This document shows, one piece after another, positions 32,809 to 47,800 of a stretch of 64,000 nt of DNA (the stretch's first letter is position 1; each line of letters starts with the position of its first letter). Made by a program: the position numbers and the translations under genes. The notes under the pieces were generated by a model, which was given only the letters and a program-made list of their open reading frames with translations, searched no databases and was not told the DNA's origin. The DNA is from Metellina segmentata (Eukaryota > Arthropoda > Arachnida > Araneae > Tetragnathidae): positions 75,704,278 through 75,768,277 of the forward strand of contig OX375873.1 of the NCBI GenBank assembly GCA_947359465.1, given 5' to 3'.

Positions 32809-35800
32809 CCAAAAATGTATGTAAAACTGAATAACACGGATTAAAATTTACAGAACATAAGAAACTTCAGTACTTCCACAAAAAAATGTAGTAAAATTCA
32901 CACAATTTTCCTTAATAGATTAAATGAGAAAGTTCTTAAACTCTCCACCAATATATCGTTGGCTAACAAATGAAACACACACTAAATCAGGAAACGATTC
33001 TGAGAAAACAGAGAAAATTCTACCTATTCTTTAGTCACTATGTGTGTTCCTCATGAAATCGAACCTTTTTGTTAAAAAAATGGCAAAATGGATTTGACCA
33101 GTTTAAAGATTACCACAAACTGGTCTATAAAAACTAAAAATCTCATATTAGAAAATTTTGACTTGATGTGTTTTACTCCTAAGCCAATGATACACTCATT
33201 AAGATTTGCTTGGATTTGTATTTACTAGAGGGCTTATTAGACCAGAAGTTATGGGCATAAAGTGGATTCAGAATCAATACACAAATATCTATATCAAACC
33301 AGGATTGATCCCAAATTTAGTTTATGTTCATTAAAAGTATGTACTTAAAATATTTAATTATATAAAGTATATATCACAATGTCAAACTGAAAAATCATGC
33401 TTTAAATGCATGCTTCACATGCTTTAAAATATTTTATGTCCCATTTATCAAAATTTAAAAAATCCTGACAGACATACAATATTTAATTTAGGGTAATAGA
33501 AACACAAGACTACATTTTCTCTAAAAAATCCAATTAATTAGTATTTCTAATTGAAAATTTTAAGGTTAGTCAATAGGTTACATAGATAGACAAAATATAA
33601 TAATTTATGTTACAATAGTAATAAGTTACATAGATAGACAAAAAGTATCACTAAAGTTACAGGGAGTGAAATTGTAATACGAAATACAGGGAGTGAAAAC
33701 AATGAAATTGTATATTTAAATTTATTTTATAGAGCATTATAAAAAAATTGAAGCAAACAAATTGTTGAAATAAAGGACATTTCGAAATTTGGGATAAAAT
33801 ATTAACATATATTTGAAAAATAAGTTGTGTCAAGACTTTTAATTTTTTTACTTAACACGGTTTAAATAGTGAAACAAATTTAACTCATATTCTTAAAAGT
33901 ATCTGGATTTTGGTAATTTTTTATTCGCAATCGATGGGAATAAAAGTTTTGAAATATTAGTCAAACACATAACTTGATGCTCAAATTAACCATAGTGCCT
34001 AATAGCAAATTCTCAGTTGAAAGCATATTCAGCAAGTTCAATAATTTTATAAATGTTAACCATGTAATCGTGTCATTTATAATTTTCATTTTAGACATTT
34101 TCAATCATTTATCATTTTGCTTAGAAAGACACTAAAATCGTTATAATGCTAAAAATATTGCAGGTTTTCAAAAAACACATAAGATTTGTCACTGATAGAT
34201 GGTGATAGCTGAATCAAGTGAAAATATTTAACGAAAAGGGCGGCTTGTGAGACATTGATATTCATGAATCCGTGAACGCGAATTCCCCAAAATTCATATG
34301 ATCTTTATTCTAGTCATTTTATTGTGTTTACTTTTTGAGAATGAGTGCATTATATTTTATGTACATGTCTTTGCGTTATTTTTATTTAGCTTTTCTAGAA
34401 TTTGAAGTAACATAAAAATATATCTATTTTTAAATAACTTGTTAAATAATGGCTATAATCTCAGAACATATATATGAGCCAGTATCAATAAGTCTTATGA
34501 CATGATTTTTTGTGGTTGCTATTGTATAAATGAAATCTTGTTCTTACATGCAACTACAGAATATAAGTTTCATTCAATTAATGGACCTGCGTTTCTTATT
34601 TAGAAGAAATTTGAAATTTTTACATTAATTCTTATTGAGTCAATGTGTTGTATCTTCCTGTATCTAATACGATCAGTGTGAAACAGTGCTTCATCACGTC
34701 TGATCTATTATTCAAATTTAACGAATACAAAACACTGAATGTAAGAGGGATTTCTGAGTAAATAAATACAACCGGAAGATGAGGATTTTAATTCTGATTA
34801 CCCAATACAGAAAAAATACAGGTGGCCAGTTCTATCACAAAAACACTTGATATCTGAATTTAGCTTTACAGAAAAAGCTCCTCATTAATAATTAAACAAG
34901 TACAAACATGCAATACAGGTTCATTAGAATGTTTAATGTGCTTTTCAACACACTAGGGGCCGCCCACAGCTCACTAACACTCACCAACCCTATGGAGGAT
35001 TGCTTTGCAATCCTCATTGGTTTGCTGCACAAACCTTACTCACTTTCTTCACACCAATGAAGACATGTGTCCTAGCAGAAGGAATTGTTTACAAAATATG
35101 ATCTTCCAAAAAAATATTTTTCAAACATATTTTTGTGCTACGGAAAAGCTATATCAATTTGTTGTGCTACAGAAAAGTTATATCAATTTGTTGTACTTCA
35201 GAAAAGTTATACAGCACCTCTGGAATAAGAACTTGAACAATTTGGAATTCAAATGAAAACTTTGAGCAAATTTTGACTCGAAATGTGAGCGCTGCTTGGG
35301 AAATCGAATACCCAGATGTTGTTTGTAAGCTGCTATAGCTTAACAAATATTCTTTTTTTTCTCAATAAAATTTTATCCGATAACACTATAAATTCAATTG
35401 AGGAGTTAGGCTTTGTGATAAACAAACAATCGTACAGTGTTTCCAAAACGCGATAAAAAATATTTGTGTGCCACATAAGAGAATTATATATAGAGACTAG
35501 TCACTTCGTGGCTAGCCTAGCATTGCCCAAGCCAGTTGCTTTTGTGGGGTTATTGGTTTGCTTTTCAAGCCGAAGGGAAATTTGTAGTCTATTTTATAAC
35601 AAGACATAATGGAGTTGCCTGTGGTGTAGGTTTGCTTCGCAAACTAAATGTGAATTCGGATTGACGTTACAATCTCTTGTGAAAATATAAATATTTAATT
35701 GAAAAAAGAATTAGGGGTTGTAAACGACCGAGTCCCCTAGTATTTGGCATATGTATCCAGATGTAGCAATTACTAGTCACTGTATGTCTAGCACAGTGTT

Positions 35801-38800
35801 GCCCTTGACAGTTCTTTTCTTCAGGTCAGGTGCGACCACTGCTCACAAACCCCCGGTGATTGCTATGAATTCCCATTTGGTTTGTATTGTAACCTATTGG
35901 ATAACAGACATCACAGAGTTGCCCATGGTGTTGGTATGCTAAGCAAACCTTTACGTACAATGCTTAATGTCAAATGCGGGCAAATTCAAATTGAGAAGAG
36001 ATCCTATCGACGTGACGTCAAAATCCCTTGCGAAAATATAAATATTTAATTGAAAAATTATTTATTAAAAGAAAATCAAATTTATAGGGCATCTATCTGG
36101 TGTCAAATTTTCTGCAGATTTCAAATCCGTTGAAGTTTTTACTCTTATCTTTAACAGTCTAGGAGATAAAATAAGAACTACATAACTCCAGTTAAAAGTT
36201 CATTTGCTTTTTATTGTCTGCTGGAAAATCATTCCTCTGCGCAAAATGAAAAGGGAAGTGAAAAAAATTAATTTAGAATCTGTGATCTTTTATGCACAGT
36301 AATAATAAAATTTCATTTAATTCATTTTAAAATATTCTAAATTGAATTTTAAAATTTGCTGCAACCCACAAATTGCAAAAATATGAACTACCTGAGTGCC
36401 AAATCCCATTACTGTAAGTGCCACAGATTCATTAGGACTTTGCGTCCAAAAAACAAAAAAAAGACAGACACTTTCTTTTATAATATTAGAAATGCTGAAT
36501 AACTAATTTGTTAAATTTTTTTAAGTTCCAGTATTTTCATACACTAAAACACATTTGATTCATTAATACTAAATTAACTATTGATTTATCTTCACAACAA
36601 GGGTAAGTTTGAATCTGACTGGTTTTAATGGTTGGATATCACATTTACATTTGTTTGTTTTCTGAGTCATAGATAATGTCTAATCTCTTGAGGCATAATT
36701 TTGATAACCTTTGGAAGAAATTTTATAATACTTTATTATGTTTTATTTGCAACATTTTAAAATATTTGCTTCAAAACTTGCATTAGCTCAAATTATAAAC
36801 TTTGTTTGATTTTTACTATAAGCTTGCTACTTGAAATCGCAAAATGGTTACTCGAAAATTATTATTTCGTCAATTAAAATGAAAAGCCACAAATTCTTTT
36901 GGGAAGTGGAGAACTAATATCATATGGAAACAAGAATTTTGAGATTTGAAGAACATTTAAACATGACAGTTAATTGAGCCTTAAGACATTTGGCATATAA
37001 ATAAATGGAAAAGGTATTGGTAAATGCGGATATCATTTTGCAGCCTATTATAAGTTGGGAAAAGTGCACCCAAAAGATTAGAGATGAAACTGGTACAACA
37101 TAGGTATTTAAATGAGTTACAGGTGAACATCATAAACCATACTTACAGCAGACTTTTCGGCTTGTATCCTCCTGTCACAGTTAGTTCCATAAATCACAGT
37201 ATTTTCAGGAATAACTTCATTGCAAACTAATTCACATTTTGCACCAATAACACAGCCTGAAGTCAATTCTGTATACCTTCCAACTGTACCTGAAAGTAAC
37301 AGTCAACTGACTTATATGCCAAATAAAACACAGAAAACCCCTGATTTAAATTACTGGAACTATCATCTTTGAGAAAATTAAAACATTTGGGAAACGCCAT
37401 TCAGAGATGTGTTGTGGCAAAATCAGAATGGGTAGAGCTTAAATACTAGACAGTATTTCCTTACTTTGAAACATAACACACATTACAGGTCAAAATACTC
37501 TATTACTTGCACAAGTTAACAAATTTATTCTTATCATATCATTCAATTTATCTGTTTAACATTGCAAAATGCTCAAGGTCCTTGAGTCATTTCCGAATGC
37601 AGAGTTAGAATTGTGGCAACAATTGAGAGATTCGAAAATAAACTCAAGATTGTGCAAAAAATAGTTGTATCGTAACTTTTTATTGGATCTAGGTTTGTTG
37701 CTTCTTTCAATAAAATCTTTAAACTGGTATTTGAAAATCATGATTCCATTGAAATTATGCTTATGTTTAATTAGTTATAAATGTTCTCATTAAGAGATAG
37801 ATAGTATAAACTAATAAGTAACACATTTTACATAAAATCTTTTATTTCTTAAAACTTTAATGACTATTTGTATATTGAATTAAAACCTACAACAGATAAA
37901 TGAATTTGAAGTTAGTAAGATACGAAGAAAAATAGCCTTTGGGTCTCAGTAGGTAAAGTTTTAACACATTTTTTGCATTTGTTAATAGCAATTAAACTGA
38001 ATTTTTAAACATATGTTTGTCTCAAAAGTGATAATCAGGTGTAATTAATTTTCACTCAAGAATACTCTCCCATACTTAGTATTACTTAAAAAGGCTTAAC
38101 AACCGATTTTGAATCTAATGTGTAGTTTTACAAAACCTTAAATACAGGATATAAAATTAATGGTAAACACAAGATGTACAGAAGCATCACAACGGAATTG
38201 TATAGCTGGTCTAAAGGATTAACTTCTGTTTTGCTCTCTGAACTTAAGACTCTGAATTTAGGAAAATTAAAACCCTGAAGCAGAAAACTTGGATATTAGT
38301 TGTTCAAATGTAGAAAACATGTTTGATTTTAGAAAAATATATGATGGTAATGACTTTAGAGAGAATATTTATAGCTGTCTTTATGTTTGCCAAGAGAATC
38401 AAAATAGATCTTAAAGTGTTATATGCTCATGTCTATTAAATTATCTTAATCCCAATTTTTATTTTACATCAACTTGAGGGATTATTGGGGACCTGAAGGT
38501 CCCAGTTGTTTTATACATGTATTTTTTAATAATTTATTTTGTTAGTATAGATCATTACCAATATGATCAGTATATCTATAATATTTATTTGTCAAGTTTG
38601 TAGGGAAATAAAAGTATTTGGGGTTGCAAAGGATCGAGTTCCCAAGTATTTAACACCCATATCCAGATATAGCAATTATATGAATGAATGAGTGCTGAAT
38701 TACCCTATATATTTAGCTATACATATTATCTGCATATTTATAATACTTATCCCTCATGTTTATAGGGGCCTAAGCCCCATATATAAGAAAAAGATAGGGG

Positions 38801-41800
38801 TTTAGGTCACTAAAACTTAGCATCTCAGATTAAAACTATTCTGATTGGAAATACTTGGACACACCGTTAACATATTACAAATTTTTTATTGCAACAGTGA
38901 CATCTAATTAAGGGGTGAAATTCTTACAAGCAAACCTCTTAAATGATTGAAATTAGAATATACAAGATAACAAAATTATACCATTTAGAGAACTATAAAC
39001 TTCATGTTGCAACACATTGGTTAGAAATAAATTTGAATTCAACTTATGCTTAAAGCACAGCATTTGAAAAAGTGAAATGCTTATATTTTAACTTATGAAT
39101 CTAATTTTTGAAAAGTTTTTCCAATTATGAAATTAATATAAATAAACTATGAAGTGTATTTGTACATTGAATATTTTAGCCCAATTTTAAGTTATTAGTC
39201 ATTTTGGGTCATTCTAAAGCTAAATCAGTGGTTTCAGCATTTGGTGCTTTGCAAACCAACACCACGTGCAAAGCCGTTATGTAAGGTACTTACAGGTAAA
39301 ATTTTCCACATATTTTAAATCCATTGAAATTTTCAATCTATCTTTAGCAATTTCGATTTTACGAAAAAAAAAACTTAACAATCCCAGTCAATATGTTTTT
39401 TATTTCTTGCTCTCATTTATGGAAATGTAATAGGACAGGAAATGTAATCTGTTTCTTTTTTTTTTACCGCAAAAGGCAGAAGATGCAAGCTGATTTTTTT
39501 TTTGGAAAGAGAAAGTTCATGTGACGTCACAATCTTGTGCAAAAATATAAAAAACGGTCAAATGGGTAGAGAAAGTACTGATTTGAGTGCTTCTTCTTTT
39601 CTCTGGAAGAAACGCGTTTGAAGAACCAGATAGAGAATAAAACTATTAAATTCATTTTTAAATATTCTAGGTTGAATTTTAAAATTCGCCGTGACCTAAA
39701 AATTGCAAAAAATTTGGACTACCTGTGAGCCAAATCTCATTGTTGTAAGTGCCATAGAATCGTCAGTATTTTGCAAAAAGAAACAGACAAACAAACGCTT
39801 CTTTTTATAATAGTAGATATATAAAAAAGGATGTATGTGTTTATCTTCTATACAAATCTACACAGTTCGACCAATCCACAAAAAATTTGGTACACTTATA
39901 CTTTAGAACACTGTGGAAAACATAGGCTATTATTTTCATGACTTCAGACTAATCTGTAGCACTACCAAGCATGAAAATTGGCACACAGGTATTTCTAAAA
40001 GTGCACCTCAAAGCCCAATTTTAAAATATAAAGTTTGTTTTTCTGCAATAAATGGGTAAGGACAAGGAAACACGTTCTACAGGAAACTGAAAGGATACAA
40101 TGGTTCTTATTTTTGATACTCGTTTTTCTCTATAAGCCTAACTTGGTCACAAGGAATGCTGTGCAAGTAATAATTAAAATATTTAATTTTTTATCACTTA
40201 CATTTTGTAATAAACACGAAAAGCCCAAATGAAAAACTCATTGATCATAAAAGCGTAATTTTGCTATAAATTTCTGTCTGGCCAACCAGAATTAATTTAA
40301 AAATTTGATTTAGAATCCTGTGTTTGTGTATTAGAGTTAACACAGGGAAATGTCGAGGCCATATTTGAGCATTACCAAATTTCATAAATCATTATACTCT
40401 TTATCAATATTTTTCTCTTTCTGTCTTTTTATCAAATTGCTCTATTTCAGCTCAGGAAGTCAAAATTCACCACTTTGCACATCTTTCATTTTTCAGAATT
40501 CTGCACTTTTTCAACTGAATTTCGTTTCTGTTTGTAAATGTCTAATTTTTTAGCTTATTGCAATACATTATTCAGGAATTAAATGTATATATTTGCATCC
40601 GAAGTAAGCTATGAAAAAGTTAAAAAGTATTTTCTGTACAACTTAAATTATTGCATTTTTCAATGTAAGAAAAGTGATTATTCTAATTCACTTTTCAATC
40701 AACATTTAGATATTGCAACACAAGGAACATTAGGTTATTGAGTTAATAAAATATATTTGTCATCATTCCCTTAAAGATGGTAAAATTTGACAATTTTGCA
40801 TGCCTAGAGCACAAAAAATACCAAAAGGAACCTATGAGTGCAAGAATATATTTGCAGTAGATTTGTCATGTTTATGACATTGAGTTAGAGCAATTTTGCA
40901 GAAAATAAACTTATATTGTATTCCTAACTCTCTCAAACTAAAAATCAACATTTTTTAATAATCACCTTTTTTAGTTTTGTCCTACAAGAGGGATGCAATA
41001 TATGTGAAACGCATTATATGGATGGATACACATCAATACAAATTGCATCTAAAGTAACAGAAGTTATAAAAATGTTGAAAAGGTGTTACCAAATTAGTAT
41101 ACTGATACTTAAACAATGATGGCATTTTATACAAAATAGAAAATTATTATTCTTGTGACTTTTTCAATCTACAGTTAACCAATTCAATCCATATAAGAGG
41201 TTGGGAAATTCTGTTAGTTACATATTTTGATGCATTGAAAACTTTTAATGTTTTCATTTTGAAACTATGCTTGGGCATAAAACATTTTATACCGAATGAA
41301 TATTAGAAAGCACAAAAGAAATGTTATTCTAATGTGAAAAAAAAATCATCTTTTATAGTGAACTAAGCAAACACAAATCAGGATTTTTGAAAAATATACT
41401 TTTGTTTCAATAATTCATGGCAAAGTATTGAACGATTTAAGTAAACTTTAATACAAACATCCTACATAAAAATGCATGAGTTTACTAAGAGCCATGAATT
41501 TTATAGAGAAAAAGGCAGCAGAACAGAATATTATAAAATAGGAATATTCTAAAAAAAAGCAACAACAAAAAAATGTGCATGTAAATTCATATGTATAATC
41601 ATAGTTTAAATACAAGAAAATTAGGAAGATAATCTAAAAAATTATAAATGTGACACAGTAAAAATGTTGTATATATACATACATTTAGATTCTAAAACAT
41701 TATGGTCACCAATCTTCAAAGATTCTGTGTCTGATAAAAGTTAAGAATGATCTATAAAACTCTATACAAATAAATATATTTATGTATGAAACATATTAAG

Positions 41801-44800
41801 AGTTCACCTATTTAAAAGAGAACAAGGTTACACAGACAGATAATTTTATGATAAGAATACTTCGTTAATCCCTATATAAAAAATCATTTCAATTTTAAAT
41901 GTCTCATTTTTAAAGTTATGAAGAAAAGCACTGGATATTTTTATTACAATGATACACAGTAATAATTTGTACTTAATAAATTGATTAAGTACTTCTGAAA
42001 ACACACACACATATAAGTATTAAAGATATAAGATTTTATTTCAATAAAAATGATCTTTTTGAAATCATAAACTACAAAAATAATTTTTTTAAATTTTTTC
42101 CAATTCATCCTAGAAAATATTTTTGAAAAATTAAGTTAAATATTGGTATTCCATTTAAAATCAACTTGGGTATTTTAGGTGAGATTTATTAATTGCTTTT
42201 AGTAATTTTTTGTTGCACAAAGGCAAATAGATGTAGGCACTTTAGGAAAATGTAAAAATTGTTACTTTTCTCACATATCTACAAGAGTTTTATGGTGTTT
42301 GTTCAGGTCACAGATGTTTTAGTTTGACCAAAGTTTTATGTTTAGGACACTTATCAATTTACAATCATTTACCAATAAAAATATTTAAAAAAAAAAGGTT
42401 GTTAAGTTTTTGAAAAGTGGGAATAGATAATTTGTTTTAAATAAAGTAAAAACCTAATATGTGAAGAAAATATATACATAACTAATATTAAATATATTCA
42501 TTATAAAACATAATACTTAATCACATTCCATCTTTAATTACGTTAACAAGAAAAGAGTATCAAATTTCAATTTGAAAAGGATACGAGCACCAACTTCAAA
42601 GACATTGTTAGCCCCAATAACCATAGTTGTTGGAGAACCAGCATTCTTATCCTTCGTGCTATAACAAACCTTTGGTGTTAGATATTTAACAAATAAATAA
42701 AACTCATGTGATTGAAGCATCAACCATAAAGCAGCATTTCAGTAACATTGACTTCACACACAAAAGTACAAAAGAACTCGTGAATTGAAATTAAATATAA
42801 GAAAAATAAAGCATAAAATTTAAAACATTTAATTTGCAAAATTATCAACATTTTCTGTGTTTTTTTTATAAGTAAATCGTCACTATGTGGCCAGCACTGT
42901 GTTGCTTGTGACAATTCCAAAAAGAAAGAAAACGTTGGTTCAAGGGAGAAAAAAAACTAATAAACCTCTCTATATTGAAAATGAATTCCCATTTGGTTTG
43001 CCAAATGTGAATTCGTAGCCTATTGGATAACAGCCATAACGGCGTTGCACGTGTTGCAAACCAAATGGGAATTTGTAGCTTGTTGGAAAACAGCCACCAC
43101 GGATTCCCATTTGGTTTGTGGAATTTGTAGCCTATTGAATAACAGCCATAACGATGTTGACCATTGAAATTTTCACTCTATATTTAACGATCTTAGAGAT
43201 AGAGAAAAGAACTACAGAACTAAAGTTAAAACTTTATTTCTTTTTTATTCTGCTGACAAATCATTCCTTCGCAAAATCAAACGGAAAAAAACAATTTAGA
43301 ATCTGTGATCTTTTATGCTGTTGTCATTCTAAAGATTAATAATAATTAAATTCCAGTAAATTAATTTTAAAATGTTCTAGATTGAATTTTAAAATTCAGG
43401 CTCCGTACAAAAATTGCAAAAAATTCAGACAACCTGTGTGCCTTTTTTTGTAAGTGCCATAAATACGTAAGGACTGTCTACACAGGCAGACAAACACTTC
43501 CTTCTATAATATTAGAGATTTATGGGAAATTAATGCATTAAGAATTAATTTCTTTATTAAACATTGACATTAATATATACTGTGCAAAAGAGAAGGTAAT
43601 GTGAATGCCAACACAGGACTGTCTACACAGGCAGACAAACACTTCCTTCTATAATATTAGAGATTTATGGGAAATTAATGCATTAAAAATTAATTTCTTT
43701 ATTAAACATTGACATTAATATATACTGTGCAAAAGAGAAGGTAATGTGAATGTCAACATATGGAATGTCTTATCCAAAAAGCAATAATTTTTTTTTTTAC
43801 AGTTGAAGATGAATGAACTTTATTTGCACTAAATACAAAAACCATGTTTCATACTATACAGTTAAAACTACAATTCACAAGATGTTTGTGGTGACAAAAG
43901 ATCAAGGATAGCAAAAATTTAAATATTTATTAAGAGAGAACCTTTTCCTTATAAATCGACTTCAATACATTAACCCTTCAATGTATCACACTTAAGAGGT
44001 TGGACGGGTTTTAGTTTTAATGGCACAATGACCATATTTGACCATAAGCCAAAGTAGCGTATTACACCAAACCCAAGACAGACAACATCATATAATGGAC
44101 AAGCTTCTACTGAAATAGAAAAGAAATACAACCACAGAGAAATTGAACCTGCACCAGCTACACCTCGCAGACTGCAAGCACAGTGGGCAAAAACACTAAC
44201 AGCCCCACCCTTCTTAGGGATAAGAAAAATAAGCAATATACCAAAAGGATTAATGTATTAAAAAGCTTCCTTGTTAAACATAAAAAGGTTTAAATTTTAT
44301 ATTCATTAAGTTTACTTTAAATAATGTAGAGCAGTATGTTAAGCACAAAGTTAATGGGAAAACTTTTTGAAATAGTACAATATAAACATGGTACAAAAAG
44401 GTAAGATAAATTCCATCTCATTCATGCTTATGAGACACACAAATCTATTTTACCAATTCAGTTTAAGACAGTTGTTTGAAACAAGTGACCTTTGAGTTCA
44501 GAATCATAAAGTAACAGATTGAGATTATGTCAACTGTGACCAAATATTCAGGGGACAAGCAAACGAGAGCAATGTAATAAACTGACAGATATATTAAGAT
44601 GTTGCACAGTGAGAAGTTACTGTGTGTGTGTATCACAATTTTTTAAATCTGAAAATTGCAAATACAGGTAACAAATATGCAAATACGTTGACCAATATGC
44701 AAATAATATCTGAAACAACAGTATCTGAAAAACAAATTTTGCAACTAAATGATCAAACAAGTTTTAATTATGAAAACGCTACCTGTTAAAGACTTAAGTG

Positions 44801-47800
44801 TTACATATTTTCCAAATAAGAATTCATTTAAAGTACTAAAGAACTAAAGATAAATTTATTTGTTTATATAAATAATATTATGATAAATGTTTAAGAAATA
44901 TTTACTTTTGTACGATATATTTCAAAAAACGAGAAATCAAACACAATATTGACACTTAACTTGTTTAGCCTGACAAGAATAATTATTCAGGAATCGTAAA
45001 ATAGGCCAGCTGCTCCTATTATTAGGAAGTTAAAAGTCAAGGATTTCTTGTGTCTACTAAACATTAGAGTGGGTGGAAAAACACTTTTTTACGAAATCAC
45101 TATTCTAATAGTACACATGGAAAGGGTTCTATAAACACGATGAAAAATATTTTTTTGATTGGATAATATCATCTGCCTTTGCATTGCACTTAGATTTTGG
45201 AAATTTGGGTAAAAATTGTTAATTTTTACTCAGCGTAGGAAATATAATTATTTTTCAATATTGCTATTCTATAGTGTGGAAGAAGTGTTCACTGGGTTAA
45301 ATCAGAAAGGTGTAAAGTTTTTTTTGATTGGATAATATCATCTGCCTTTGCATTGCACTTAGATTTTGGAAATTTGGGTAAAAATTGTTAATTTTTTCTC
45401 GGCGTAGGAAATATAATTATTTTTCAATATTGCTATTCTAATAGTGCGAAAGTGTTCACTGGGTTAAATCAGAAAGGTGTAAAATATTTTTTCGATTGTA
45501 TAATATCTTCTGTTTACGAATCACAATTGAAATGTAGCAGTTTTTGAAGAAAAGTGCATTTTTTTATGTGCTATAGAAATAAATCAAACATGAAAAATAG
45601 ATGGGTGCAAACACTGTTTATTGCTGTATTGTATTGTACATTTGTTTATATTCCCTGAAAATTATTAAATAATAGCTGAGTAGCAATATCTTAATATAAT
45701 ATTTGTTAAGAATATTGTAACCATAGAATTTTATGACATGCCAATACCAAAAGTTTACTTATACTTAATCAGCAGGAAGAGGCTTGAAATTAGCCATATG
45801 GTCGCATTCATGCATAATTGATCGGGAAAAGAATGTGGATGTAATGAACCCGTCTCTACTTTGAAAGCCATTAACCTTAGCGGATGCATCTGTCATTAAC
45901 TTGATGCACCGTTCAACTTCCTGTGTGTGACATGGGAAGTGAACAAAGTCCCATTCTGGATTTTTCTAATCACGCACAATAGAACTACATATAGCAATGG
46001 ATATATCACTGAGGATTGGGGAGAAGTAATAGTAATTATTGACCAGTCAATCAATTCCGTATAGTCAGCAGCTTCAAAATTCAGTTTTGGTGGGAGAAAT
46101 ACAGGTATTGACTTTATATATTGGAAGATGACTCTCTACACTTAATTATAGGTCGTGCAGTAAGTTCTCTGATGTGTGGTCTTTCGTCATTCTCAATATA
46201 CACAACAAGATGTTCTCAAGATGAGCAAAGAACCAATTTTGACAAATTACTTCATCAATGACGTCCTTGAGGTCTTGAGATAAATACCTGGATCTAGAAA
46301 TAGTATTCCACACATGGTTCGCTCCATCTTTCAGCGAGTGTTTAGACTTTATATTAAACAAATTTGGAGTGTAAACTTTCATAACAAACTCAGCGATTTG
46401 TTTCAACTTCAAAAAAGGATCTGTAGAATTAAAATAGTTTTAGAACTCTGTTCACTGTTATTAGATAGCGTGAATGTGATAATGAACCAGGACTGCATAT
46501 AGCAGGTTGGTTTAAGAACAATTACCCAATGGCGCTGCTTGAGATATTTCTAGTACAATTGATCCTTGCTTAAGTCATGTCTATCAGTTGTTGGTAACTT
46601 GCCATAAATAATTTCAAAAGTTGTCACGGTCAAAGTTTCTTAAGTAAGAAGTGATTTCCCAATGTTACCAAAATATGATTTTGCCAACATTTCAAACAAA
46701 TGCCTGAGTTAGTTGATTAAAATGCAGGAGACAAATTACCCACTGCAGAAGTTTACCAAGTTTCAATTTCAAACACCAAATCTGGATTTTGTACTGTAGT
46801 AAAAAAAAATCAGTGAATGCAATGCTCATTTACAATTGCAGTATTTAGGGAACAGAAAGTAAGACCAAAATTATTTTTTGAATATGTGCTTGATAAAAGG
46901 TACTCGTTCTTACAGAAAAACGATTGTTTTATAAAAGAGGGGTGGTGTGATGAGAAAAATGCACTTGGATATTTGAAACCTCAGGGCCCTAAATATACTG
47001 TACAATGCAAAAACTTTAGATAAAGAAATTGTGACAAAAAATCAACTCTCATTTAAGATGCAGAAAAGAAAATTTGATATTTACACATTCAAAATCTGCA
47101 CCTGCTCTTCAATTAGGTTACTTTCTCCAATTACAATAGGTCCAGCCTCAGCCACTATTCGAGCTTTTGGATGTATAACAGTACGACTCCCTAAATAATT
47201 GTAAAACATTCAAAAATGAATAAACTGAATATGTTTAACAAAATATGGCAAAAACTCAGTCTTCTACATAATAGAATACTAAAATAACATATAATCAGAG
47301 CTGACACATATTGAGTACAAATATTTAAAATTAATACTTCAGTAGCAGCTAAAATTAAAATTAAATTTACAATAGAAAACCATATGTATCAGGATAAGAA
47401 ATATAATTTTCTTCAATAGTAGTTGTCACAGTGATTAATATATACTATATAAGCAGTGTATTGTGTATATTAAATTTTTACTATGATTTAAAATTTTGGT
47501 CTTGTTTATAGTCAGCATTTTTTATCAATGCCCTTTTAGACTCTTGGGTACAAGTAGAGATGGAAAAGATGTTTATATATTTGCAGAATGTAGGAATGTT
47601 TGTCCACATTGTATTCAAAATGTTCCAGGATTGTTTGCATCCAAACCATATAACAAAGAGGATATTCTTACATTTGATATTAAGCTTCTGCATAGTCTCC
47701 TCTCAATTCAATACAATGCTTGGAATGAGTGTACAGGTCCGTAAATGCCTTCTGGAATGCTTCCACTCCAACACTATTGAGTTCCGATGTCACAGCTTAC

